9,125 nt of DNA from NCBI GenBank assembly GCA_005883085.1, contig VBAY01000099.1, positions 1 to 9,125 on the forward strand, in the 5' to 3' direction. The DNA comes from Candidatus Bathyarchaeota archaeon. GTDB taxonomy: Archaea > Thermoproteota > Bathyarchaeia > 40CM-2-53-6. The translations under genes were made by a program, and so were the position numbers. The notes below the pieces were generated by a model, which was not told the DNA's origin, ran no database searches, and saw only the letters and a program-made list of their open reading frames with translations. Of the stretch, positions 1 through 5,671 are shown piece after piece; position 1 is the stretch's first letter; every line of letters begins with the position of its first letter.

Positions 1-2
1 AT

Positions 3-1100
3 GCTTGCGAGACAGGTGCCAAAGCAAACGCTGCATACAGAACCATACCTGCGGCAATTAAGGATGGAAACTTCACCCTAGTCGTGAACAGTTTCATCTT
101 TCGACTGGACACCGATCCTACCAGCGGTCTTGTGACCGCCGCCCGCTACTACGATCCGCAAGGAAACGTGCACATTCAGCCAGGAACGGTCTTCTTCAAC
201 GGTATGTGGGGATACAACATGATCAGATTAATGCTCCTTTCCGGAGTCGGTGCACCTTACGTATGGAATTCAGATCCCACCGCAGTCTCGGGTACCGTGG
301 GCAGAGGTATGACAAACGGCTATTCGCCATACAGGGGAACAAACGTGTCCGGAACTCTCTCCAACATCGGTGGCAATGCGTATCCTGCAGGGAACGCTGG
401 CGGTGGCAGTGTGGACATTTATGATCTGATGGACGACAATTTCAACCACAAGGATTTGGGCTTCATAGGAGGAAGCCAGATAGGCGTGGGCGGGTATCCC
501 GGAGGGGGACCTGGAAATATTACCTTCGCGGGAGGAGTCTCGTCAGCAAGTATGGGAGGCACATTCAAAACTTCCCAGAAAGACAAGTATTTGCAGACCA
601 AGACGGTCTTGAGCTCGACGCCATTTGCCCCTGATCTCCCGACCACAGACAATTACGTTGACCTAGACCCCCACTACACGGATATCTACGGTGACCCGCT
701 GGCCAGATTGACCTATGATTGGACGCCGAACATGTATGTTGGGGCAACCTACCTTGCGAACAAGGTCAAGGATATCTTCACGGCGATGGGTGCCTCAAAC
801 GTCACTGTAAGCAACACGGTATTGCCAGGAGCCGTGCACAATGACTGGTGGGGCCACCACCTGAGGGGAGGGTGTCGAATTGGCACGGACCCAACTTGGT
901 CGGTGTGGAACAAATGGAACCAATGTTGGTCGCCAACGTTGAAGACACCTTTCAACATATTCGGTGCTGGTGAGATTACGAACACCTCGGGGGACACTGT
1001 TCCCTCCGGGACACATGTTGCTGGTCCACAGTCCTATCGTGCCGCCGAGGGCATCAAACAGTATCTCCTGCAGGGAACCACCCACAGTCTACTGACCTAG
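3..1100 (+). CDS. GMC-family FAD-dependent oxidoreductase, C-terminal part (5' end outside window)
   Basis: This is the C-terminal 365 residues of a glucose-methanol-choline family flavoenzyme of the gluconate/aldose dehydrogenase type. It would oxidise an alcohol or sugar hydroxyl and pass electrons from FAD to a carrier. The frame is open from base 3 through the GTG at 84, and the residues before that GTG (CETGAKANAAY, then IPAAI) already match the family, so the real start lies upstream. Visible family blocks are the FAD-contacting stretch with PGTVFFNGMWG (about 177-225), the VDLDPHYTDIYGDPLARL block (about 657-710), the catalytic HHLRGGCRIGTDP motif (855-893) and a C-terminal GTHVAGPQSYRAAEGI block (1008-1055). 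His at 858-860 and His at 1014-1016 are the likely catalytic pair; many relatives have Asn at the second place. A glycine-rich insert (about 370-560) contains no cysteines. The N-terminal Rossmann domain and any signal peptide are off the window. The exact substrate cannot be read from the sequence. Confidence 0.85.
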   Translation, partial: ACETGAKANAAYRTIPAAIKDGNFTLVVNSFIFRLDTDPTSGLVTAARYYDPQGNVHIQPGTVFFNGMWGYNMIRLMLLSGVGAPYVWNSDPTAVSGTVGRGMTNGYSPYRGTNVSGTLSNIGGNAYPAGNAGGGSVDIYDLMDDNFNHKDLGFIGGSQIGVGGYPGGGPGNITFAGGVSSASMGGTFKTSQKDKYLQTKTVLSSTPFAPDLPTTDNYVDLDPHYTDIYGDPLARLTYDWTPNMYVGATYLANKVKDIFTAMGASNVTVSNTVLPGAVHNDWWGHHLRGGCRIGTDPTWSVWNKWNQCWSPTLKTPFNIFGAGEITNTSGDTVPSGTHVAGPQSYRAAEGIKQYLLQGTTHSLLT

Positions 1101-1133
1101 CCGCGCAGTTCATTGGCCTTAAAGAGAGGGCAT

Positions 1134-1742
1134 ATGCCAGCCCTAAGACTGTCAGATAAGCCGAAGTCTACACTTCTACCCCAGATCCAGAGTAGAATCC
1201 CCAAGCCAGAAGAACTCGTAGTCCTCAGCAAACGATTGCTTGATGCGACAGTCACAATTGGAGAAGCACTCAAGGATTGCACGAACAAGTGGGCCATCGC
1301 GGGCGAGGTTGCCGAGGTGATATCAGGAGTCAACGTGCAACCCAATTACATCGCAATACTCAGTACCAAGGATGGATGCGACGAGGTTGCGCGAAAGCTA
1401 GCCAAGTATCAGGTTGAGCCTCCTCGCAATGTTGAGAAGGAGCTAGATAGAGACGCCAGCATCGACGGGAATTACCACAAGGTACGGATTAGGAGCTTTT
1501 CGTCTCGTTTCGACATTGAAGGCTCCATGCTCGTCGTGCACGGGAATCTCCAAATCAAAGTTGGAGATTGGGACTGGGGGGATCCTCTCGACTTCGAACC
1601 GGACTATGTGTACGTGTTGGGTGTGAAGACGCCGATAATTCCGCTTAAGATGAAGAGCGAACTCTATGCAGGTCTCGGATGGACGGACCGAGTGATAAAG
1701 ATCCACGAAGCTGTTATGAGAAGCCGACACATGTTCGGTTAG
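1134..1742 (+). CDS. Nucleotidyltransferase-fold protein with degenerate active site
   Basis: The 202-residue product resembles archaeal minimal-nucleotidyltransferase-like proteins. It has a helix, an IAGEVAEVISGV segment (about 55-66), a strand followed by STKDG (about 77-81), a VHGNLQIKVG strand (135-144) and a TPIIPLKMKSELY segment (about 166-178). In active relatives the first strand pair carries a D-x-D metal site (pattern NPDDIDIL); here the equivalent is QPNYIAIL (70-77), so both aspartates are gone. The later GDL-type acidic position reads GNL. I infer that it is not a working nucleotidyltransferase and may bind a nucleotide or a protein partner. An upstream TTG at 1113 is in frame, but AGAGAGG at 1123-1129 lies just before the ATG at 1134, which favours that start. 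It follows the oxidoreductase by 33 bases and precedes the chaperonin by 6, so it is probably co-transcribed with the latter. The fold assignment is from motif pattern only. Confidence 0.65.
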   Translation: MPALRLSDKPKSTLLPQIQSRIPKPEELVVLSKRLLDATVTIGEALKDCTNKWAIAGEVAEVISGVNVQPNYIAILSTKDGCDEVARKLAKYQVEPPRNVEKELDRDASIDGNYHKVRIRSFSSRFDIEGSMLVVHGNLQIKVGDWDWGDPLDFEPDYVYVLGVKTPIIPLKMKSELYAGLGWTDRVIKIHEAVMRSRHMFG

Positions 1743-1748
1743 ACAGAG

Positions 1749-3332
1749 ATGGCCGTAGCTCAACAGATCCTTTCTGCAACCCCGCAAATTCTTCAGAAAA
1801 ACCGGGGAAGACTAAGCGGGAAGGACGCTTGGAGACAGAACCTAAATCTCGCATCATTAGCCGCGTTCAAGATTGGCAGCAGCCTCGGACCTAAGGGTGC
1901 GTACAAACTTGTGACTTATCATAGGGGTCCTGAATTGGTAATGAAAGTTACCAAGGACCCTGTAGATGTCGTCGATGAGCTGGGTATAGAGTATCCTGCG
2001 ATAATGACTCTCGCGGAAGCAGCGAAGATACAGCGCGAGCACACTGGCGACGGAATCTCCACTCTACTCGTTCTCGTCTCAGCACTCCTGACCGAGGCCG
2101 ACAAACTAATCGCGTTGGGTTTCCACCCCAATACAATCCTTGATGGCTACCTGAAAGCAACAGAAAAGTCGAACGCTATTATCAGCGAAATAGCGAAGAA
2201 CGTTGGGGAGGACCTTGACGAGCACCTCTTGGAGGTAGTTGATTGTGGAAGGGGACTTCTCAGTACGAGACTCCGAAGAGATCTATCTGAAGCGATCAGT
2301 CGTATAGCAGAAGATGGATCGATCGACGTGAACAGAGTTCAGATTGTGAAGAAGCCCGGCGGCCAGACAGATAACTCCGAACTAGTTCGCGGAGTAATAA
2401 TCAAGAAAGGCAAGGCGCATCCAAGCATGCCAGATTGGGTCGACCAGCCAAAAATAGCGTTCCTAACCAAACTTGAACTCAAGCGGCTCGAACTGAAATC
2501 GGTGGATGAAGGTCCCTTCTCGGCCAAACTGAACATTACGAGCCAAGAACAGATTCAGGTTTTCAAATCGGAAGAAGCTCGTCTCCGACTTCATCTAGTG
2601 GATATGGTGAAAACCTCTGGAGCCAATGTCTTGATCTGTCGATCCAAGATGGCGGATAGAATCTGCGACCAGCTAAGCAGGCAAGGAATTTTTGCGATGC
2701 ATTTCGTGGCTGCTGACGAGTTCGAGGCGGCTGCAAAAGCTACTGGAGCCACTATTGTCGGGAATGCTGACCAGCTTCGGAAAGAGGACCTAGGTACAGC
2801 GAGAGGGCTTGAGGTCGTCAAGATCAAACCTGAAGAAATCTCAATCCTTCAATGCGATCGAGGCGCGGCGTTGCTGCTTCGCGGCAGCAGTCCTGAGCTT
2901 GTTCAGGAGTTGGAAAAGACTGTGAAGAGGGCGCTTCTCATCTTGAAGCATTCCGGATCGAACCCGAAAGTGGTACCTGGTGGAGCCGCGGTCCTTGTTG
3001 AACTGGCGTCACAACTCAGAAGATACGCGCTAACATTCGAGGGAAGAGATCAATTCGTTATCGGTTCATTCGCCGACGCGCTTGAAAAAATACCTGAATG
3101 TCTCTCGCGTAACTATGGGTTCGATCCTATCGACATGATGATCCAGCTTCGAAACCATCATACAAATGGGCAGCAGGGAATGGGGGTGGGTGAGGACACT
3201 CAACACGGACGCTTGACGATTTCATTGGCATCCTGCGAGCCCATGGCGTCGCGCGACTTGTCGAAATTCGCACTATCCCACGTTCAAGGCACAACCCCCA
3301 ATTCAACCAAGAAACACTCTCCAAGAAACTGA
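1749..3332 (+). CDS. Divergent group II chaperonin (thermosome-like) subunit with altered active site and C-terminus
   Basis: The 527-residue product matches thermosome/CCT subunits, which form double-ring ATP-driven folding chambers in the cytoplasm. The equatorial domain has LGPKGAYKL (46-54), TKDPVDVV (68-75, in place of TNDGATIL), TGDGIS (99-104, in place of GDGTT), VVPGGAA (408-414) and DPIDMMIQLRNHH (459-471). The middle and apical domains lie between about 150 and 400. Asp70 and Asp101 are kept. The catalytic aspartate of the ELERSLHDAL motif is Arg394 in ELEKTVKRAL (387-396), so ATP hydrolysis is probably impaired. Similarity to the family stops near residue 481. The last ~46 residues lack the usual C-terminal helix ending in an IDD-type motif and are translated out of frame over a DUF488 coding frame. 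It is probably a paralogous subunit that mixes with standard thermosome subunits, or a specialised ring. The ATG at 1749 fits the family N-terminus, and the preceding gene ends 6 bases upstream. The family call is firm; the role is inference. Confidence 0.88.
   Translation: MAVAQQILSATPQILQKNRGRLSGKDAWRQNLNLASLAAFKIGSSLGPKGAYKLVTYHRGPELVMKVTKDPVDVVDELGIEYPAIMTLAEAAKIQREHTGDGISTLLVLVSALLTEADKLIALGFHPNTILDGYLKATEKSNAIISEIAKNVGEDLDEHLLEVVDCGRGLLSTRLRRDLSEAISRIAEDGSIDVNRVQIVKKPGGQTDNSELVRGVIIKKGKAHPSMPDWVDQPKIAFLTKLELKRLELKSVDEGPFSAKLNITSQEQIQVFKSEEARLRLHLVDMVKTSGANVLICRSKMADRICDQLSRQGIFAMHFVAADEFEAAAKATGATIVGNADQLRKEDLGTARGLEVVKIKPEEISILQCDRGAALLLRGSSPELVQELEKTVKRALLILKHSGSNPKVVPGGAAVLVELASQLRRYALTFEGRDQFVIGSFADALEKIPECLSRNYGFDPIDMMIQLRNHHTNGQQGMGVGEDTQHGRLTISLASCEPMASRDLSKFALSHVQGTTPNSTKKHSPRN
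3178..3196 (+). other. Chaperonin / DUF488 frame junction in a G-rich tract
   Basis: Within this short stretch (a run of five G at 3182-3186, then GGG at 3188-3190) recognisable chaperonin sequence ends in frame 3 and DUF488 sequence begins in frame 2. The TGA at 3191-3193 blocks the DUF488 frame just before its GHSTR motif. The expected chaperonin C-terminus (about 60 residues) and the expected first 5-8 residues of DUF488 are both missing, which fits a deletion joining two neighbouring genes plus a one-base frame difference. A homopolymer sequencing error would explain the frame difference alone, but not the missing chaperonin end. Confidence 0.55.
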
Positions 3333-3697
3333 AAGAGTCAGCCATAGACTACGTTCCAATGAAGCAGCTGGGCGGCTTGCGCCACCCCAAAGCAGATTCC
3401 CTGAACATGGGTTGGAAGAATTCTTCCTTCAGAGGATTTGCTGACTACATGCAGACGGAAGAGTTCACGAAGGGCGTTGATCAGCTGATTGGGCTAGCGC
3501 AAAGCGGTCAGGCTTGTATTATGTGTGCTGAGGTTCTGCCTTGGAGATGTCATCGGTGGTTGATCTCTGACGCCCTGTCTATCCGAGGGGTTCAGGTAGA
3601 ACACATCATGACGATTGACACTCGAACGAAACATTCGCTGACAAGATTCGCCCTTGTCAAAGATAGTCAGATTACTTATCCGGAGAGCCCAGCGTGA
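3194..3697 (+). CDS. DUF488 family protein, 5' end damaged or overlapping the chaperonin gene
   Basis: The frame translates to a nearly complete DUF488 domain: GHSTRTLDDF at 3194-3223, VEIRTIPRSRHNPQF at 3260-3304, QLGGLR and then MGWKNSSF (3365-3430), and the cysteine-containing CAEVLPWRCHRWLISDAL block (about 3524-3577). It ends with the usual ITYP near the C-terminus. The biochemical function of DUF488 is not established, although the conserved cysteines and basic residues suggest a catalytic or nucleic-acid role. The frame opens immediately after a TGA at 3191-3193, and no ATG, GTG or TTG occurs in it until the ATG at 3359. Starting there would delete the first ~55 residues, including the conserved GHSTR and RTIPRSRHN motifs and the first beta strand. 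An ATG at 3180 lies in the chaperonin frame and would join this frame only through a one-base shift in the G-rich stretch. The gene is therefore frameshifted, fused by a deletion, started from a rare codon such as ATT (3224), or mis-assembled. Confidence 0.75.
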   Translation, partial: GHSTRTLDDFIGILRAHGVARLVEIRTIPRSRHNPQFNQETLSKKLKESAIDYVPMKQLGGLRHPKADSLNMGWKNSSFRGFADYMQTEEFTKGVDQLIGLAQSGQACIMCAEVLPWRCHRWLISDALSIRGVQVEHIMTIDTRTKHSLTRFALVKDSQITYPESPA

Positions 3698-3701
3698 TCC
3701 C

Positions 3702-3744
3702 TCTCATCACATCGGTGAGGGGATGAGATGTTGATCTTATTTTA
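3702..3744 (+). terminator. Possible transcription terminator after DUF488
   Basis: TCTCATC (3702-3708) pairs exactly with GATGAGA (3722-3728), and CAC/GTG can pair inside the loop. A T-rich stretch (3730-3744) follows. It begins 5 bases after the DUF488 stop and sits between convergent genes, where a terminator is expected. Archaeal termination mainly needs oligo-T, so the hairpin may be incidental. Confidence 0.35.
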
Positions 3745-3828
3745 GAGAGAAATCAGTTTCTTGGGATAATCTTGCCAAGGGAGACATGCAGGATCGAGGC
3801 TTAGCGTGATTCTCGGACGGGTTTCCCC

Positions 3829-3839
3829 TAAGAAAAAGG
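3829..3839 (-). terminator. Oligo-T terminator candidate for the minus-strand surface-protein gene
   Basis: Read on the minus strand this is CCTTTTTCTTA, an oligo-T run about 32 bases beyond the stop codon of the gene ending at 3871. Such runs are the typical archaeal termination signal. The rest of the 3698-3870 spacer holds no gene I can support. Confidence 0.35.
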
Positions 3840-3870
3840 TGGGAAGGTTCAGGCGCGAATGCAGGTTTGG

Positions 3871-4527
3871 CTATGCACTCTTTGTTGGAGTCTTCTTCCA
3901 GAACAGTATTAGCGCGTCCAGTATTAGGGTAACCACTACTAGACCTAGGACTCCATATGTTAGGTTCTGACTGGCGAGGCCTGAAACCTGGTTGGAAACG
4001 TCTGCAGGACTCGCGGTCGCGCTTGTCACTGTGAAGGTTGTTTGTGTCTGGGACACGTAGGAGATGAATGCGTTCGGGCCGGTCCTTATTGTGTAATTCG
4101 CGTACATGTGGACACCGTAAAGGCCCAGCTGTGAGGGAACAGTGTAGCTGGTGTTCCAAGCTCCGGGGTGTACCCACTTGGCGAAGGTTGGCAGTGCTAC
4201 AAATGCACCTGACGGCGTATGTACGTGGGGCGCAGCTGAGATTCCTAGGTTGATTTTCACGAGGAAGCTAAGGCAAGGATAGACGGAGCATGTCGTCGCC
4301 GACTCTCCCGTTGCATTGAAGGCCAGATCTGGTCTTCCACTGGTAGCGTTCTCGTAGAGGGTCCAGAGTTCAATTGCGATGGTTTGACCGGGCGTTGCGG
4401 TGGTCGGGGCAAAGAGCTGGAGTTCCAGTAGGCTCTGCGCTCTTGCATTTTGGACAACAGCCGCCCCTGACAACACTGTGATGGCAAAAAGCAGTAGAGC
4501 TATTTTTGCGAGACGTGAGTTTTTCAT
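3871..4527 (-). CDS. Secreted beta-rich surface protein with C-terminal membrane anchor, function unknown
   Basis: I do not recognise this 218-residue protein. It begins with a classic signal peptide: basic MKNSRLAK, a hydrophobic core (residues 9-24) and a likely cleavage site after ARA at 28-30. The middle (31-180) is rich in Thr, Val and Ser, as in an Ig-like beta-sandwich, and opens with a TPGQTIAIEL strand pattern typical of such domains. It ends in one transmembrane helix (about 191-210) followed by KK, which would leave the domain outside the cell. Cys80 and Cys85 are spaced for a disulfide. Five N-x-S/T sequons (N60, N71, N125, N144, N188) would suit archaeal S-layer-type glycosylation. 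Histidines at 101, 103, 120 and 140 could bind a metal, but this is speculative. The gene lies 79 bases downstream of the cupredoxin gene on the same strand, so the two may share an envelope function. Confidence 0.75.
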   Translation of the reverse strand: MKNSRLAKIALLLFAITVLSGAAVVQNARAQSLLELQLFAPTTATPGQTIAIELWTLYENATSGRPDLAFNATGESATTCSVYPCLSFLVKINLGISAAPHVHTPSGAFVALPTFAKWVHPGAWNTSYTVPSQLGLYGVHMYANYTIRTGPNAFISYVSQTQTTFTVTSATASPADVSNQVSGLASQNLTYGVLGLVVVTLILDALILFWKKTPTKSA

Positions 4528-4563
4528 TTACATCACTGTTTTCGCTTCGCCGTTTTGCAAGAT

Positions 4564-4573
4564 ACTATTAAGG
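4564..4573 (-). promoter_or_regulatory. Candidate TATA element for the surface-protein gene
   Basis: On the minus strand this reads CCTTAATAGT, an A/T-rich block about 40 bases upstream of the ATG at 4527. It would place transcription initiation near 4542 and give a short leader. It lies in the 79-base gap after the cupredoxin gene, so the downstream gene may be transcribed independently. The match to the archaeal TATA consensus is loose. Confidence 0.35.
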
Positions 4574-4606
4574 TATTAGGAATACGACTGAAACATGGTC
4601 AGCAAG

Positions 4607-5335
4607 CTAGGGCGTGGCTGAGTGCAGCGTTCCCGTCATAGTCGGGTGGTACTTGCAATAGTAACTGAATGTTCCCACTTGAGTGATGATGAAGCGGAGG
4701 GTTATCGGGATTGTCGGGGAGGTGAAGTTGGGTGAAAGGGGCTCGTTCGGATCCGACACTGCGTTTCCATTGTAGTCTACAAAGAACGCGTGAGTCAACG
4801 AATCCGAACTGGTCAAGTGGAGAACAATAACGTCTCCTTCTACGGTGTTGATTGTGGTGATGTTCCACCCACCTGCATAGCTGCCACCAATGTCGTAGTT
4901 GTTGGTGTTTCCGACAACAGCGATGAGAAGAGCCGCTTGTCGAGTGAGTCCATTACTAGAGGCTGTAATAGTCACGGTCGAGTTTTGCCCGTAGGCGTGT
5001 ACACCTGCTGTTATAGTCAGATTGGACTCAGTGCTTCCGCCTGCTTGTATCTGGGGATCTGGATTGGAGAAGCTGGCTGTCACGTTAGTCGGCAGGCCCG
5101 AGGTGGAAAGCGAAACTTGGCCGGAGGCCAAGTTCTTCGTCGCAATCGAGATCTGAAGTGTCTGTAATGTACCTCGCTGGATAAGTAGTGAGGATTTGTT
5201 GAGGCTGACTGTTAGGTCGGGCCTCGAAGCGAAGATAAACACAGACGTTCCAATTCCAACAATCAGAAGGACTCCGACTATTATGGCGAAGAGCTTCTTT
5301 CGTCCTTTCATACTCCGAGCCGCTGAACCAGTCAT
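4607..5335 (-). CDS. Membrane-anchored cupredoxin (type 1 blue-copper domain) protein
   Basis: The product is an externally facing, membrane-tethered copper protein. With the ATG at 5335 it has 242 residues: a basic N-terminus (KGRKK), a transmembrane anchor (about 14-36), a beta-rich Ig-like stalk (about 39-140) and a C-terminal cupredoxin domain (about 145-240). Type 1 copper ligands are visible: His182 in LTHAFFVDYN, then Cys227, His230 and Met233 in the CKYHPTM loop preceded by GTFSYY. Domains of this kind carry electrons at high potential or hold copper, and they are abundant in Nitrososphaeria-type archaea. An in-frame TTG one codon earlier (5338) is possible. The ATG is preferred because a TATA-like element lies about 30 bases upstream, fitting a leaderless or nearly leaderless mRNA. 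A start at the next ATG (5311) would still keep the anchor. The redox partner is unknown. Confidence 0.85.
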   Translation of the reverse strand: MTGSAARSMKGRKKLFAIIVGVLLIVGIGTSVFIFASRPDLTVSLNKSSLLIQRGTLQTLQISIATKNLASGQVSLSTSGLPTNVTASFSNPDPQIQAGGSTESNLTITAGVHAYGQNSTVTITASSNGLTRQAALLIAVVGNTNNYDIGGSYAGGWNITTINTVEGDVIVLHLTSSDSLTHAFFVDYNGNAVSDPNEPLSPNFTSPTIPITLRFIITQVGTFSYYCKYHPTMTGTLHSATP

Positions 5336-5362
5336 CAAGATCTGTTCGTTCCTTGCACAAGC

Positions 5363-5370
5363 CCATATTT
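5363..5370 (-). promoter_or_regulatory. Candidate TATA element for the cupredoxin gene
   Basis: On the minus strand this reads AAATATGG, preceded by purine-rich GAAGAG that could act as a BRE. It is centred about 30 bases from the ATG at 5335, which predicts a leaderless or near-leaderless transcript. It lies in the divergent spacer between the cupredoxin gene and the plus-strand oxidoreductase operon. Confidence 0.4.
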
Positions 5371-5380
5371 CTCTTCACTG

Positions 5381-5390
5381 TTAGAATAGT
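5381..5390 (+). promoter_or_regulatory. Candidate TATA element for the cysteine-rich protein / oxidoreductase operon
   Basis: TTAGAATAGT is an A/T-rich block in the divergent spacer. It would place initiation near 5412 and leave a leader of roughly 45 bases before the ATG at 5456, or almost none before a TTG at 5414. A second A/T block, GTTAATTC at 5441-5448, is an alternative if translation starts further downstream (GTG 5513 or ATG 5549). Neither is a strong consensus match. Confidence 0.25.
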
Positions 5391-5455
5391 TGATCTACTC
5401 CTAGAGCTCAACATTGCCTCACAGTTGCGACCAGAACATCGTTAATTCAGCTGTA

Positions 5456-5668
5456 ATGATGGAAGAGTTGCTCAGAGTGAAGCCTTATGTCGAACTATCG
5501 TTCCTAACGATTGTGAGCGGGGATATTGTTGTGACCGCTGAGAACGGCATGTACGCTTGCCCAAACTGCAACTATGAAATAGACAGCTGTCAGTGCGCAT
5601 GTCCCTACTGCGCCGAGAACGAAAGCTGTGACTGCGCAATCGGCCACGACAAGGCTACGGGAGGCTAA
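5456..5668 (+). CDS. Small cysteine-rich protein (eight-Cys cluster) upstream of 2-oxoacid oxidoreductase
   Basis: I do not recognise the family. From the ATG at 5456 the product has 70 residues. The C-terminal half carries eight cysteines: CPNC, then CQCAC, CPYC after that, and CDC near the end. Two CPxC knuckles look like zinc-ribbon or rubredoxin-like metal-binding pairs, so two four-cysteine sites (zinc or iron) are plausible. The spacing is not that of a bacterial-type ferredoxin. The N-terminal half is ordinary, with no signal peptide. The start is uncertain: TTG 5414, ATG 5459, GTG 5513, GTG 5531 and ATG 5549 are in the same frame, and none has a strong ribosome binding site. All keep the cysteine cluster. 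The stop lies 3 bases before the alpha-subunit gene, and the ribosome binding site of that gene lies inside this one, so the two are surely co-transcribed. That suggests a role in cluster assembly, electron transfer or regulation of the oxidoreductase, by inference only. Confidence 0.65.
   Translation: MMEELLRVKPYVELSFLTIVSGDIVVTAENGMYACPNCNYEIDSCQCACPYCAENESCDCAIGHDKATGG
5659..5664 (+). promoter_or_regulatory. Ribosome binding site deciding the TTG start of the alpha subunit
   Basis: GGGAGG lies 7 bases before TTG 5672 and is the strongest Shine-Dalgarno match I noticed in the window. It supports the TTG over the downstream ATG at 5711, which would cut into the conserved GGPQGSG region. Confidence 0.6.
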
Positions 5669-5671
5669 ACA

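Noticed and set aside
1443..1787. 114-residue minus-strand frame across the nucleotidyltransferase-like gene
   Set aside because: It is antisense to a gene with a good start and family pattern, and it crosses the junction into the chaperonin gene.
3904..3927. Direct repeat CAGTATTAG at 3904-3912 and 3919-3927
   Set aside because: It lies inside the transmembrane segment and reflects a repeated Leu-Ile-Leu codon run; two short copies are not evidence of a mobile element or CRISPR.
3737..4177. 146-residue minus-strand reading frame overlapping the surface-protein gene
   Set aside because: It runs in another frame over the same strand as the gene at 3871-4527, is Arg/Pro/Ser-rich with no domain pattern, and lacks the signal peptide and membrane logic of the real gene.
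4790..5167. 125-residue plus-strand frame antisense to the cupredoxin gene
   Set aside because: The minus-strand frame has a full copper-site motif and membrane anchor; the antisense frame has no coherent features.
5549..5650. Reading the eight-cysteine protein as a 2x[4Fe-4S] ferredoxin serving the oxidoreductase
   Set aside because: The CxxCxxCxxxCP signature of such ferredoxins is absent; the cysteines occur as CPxC and CxC pairs.
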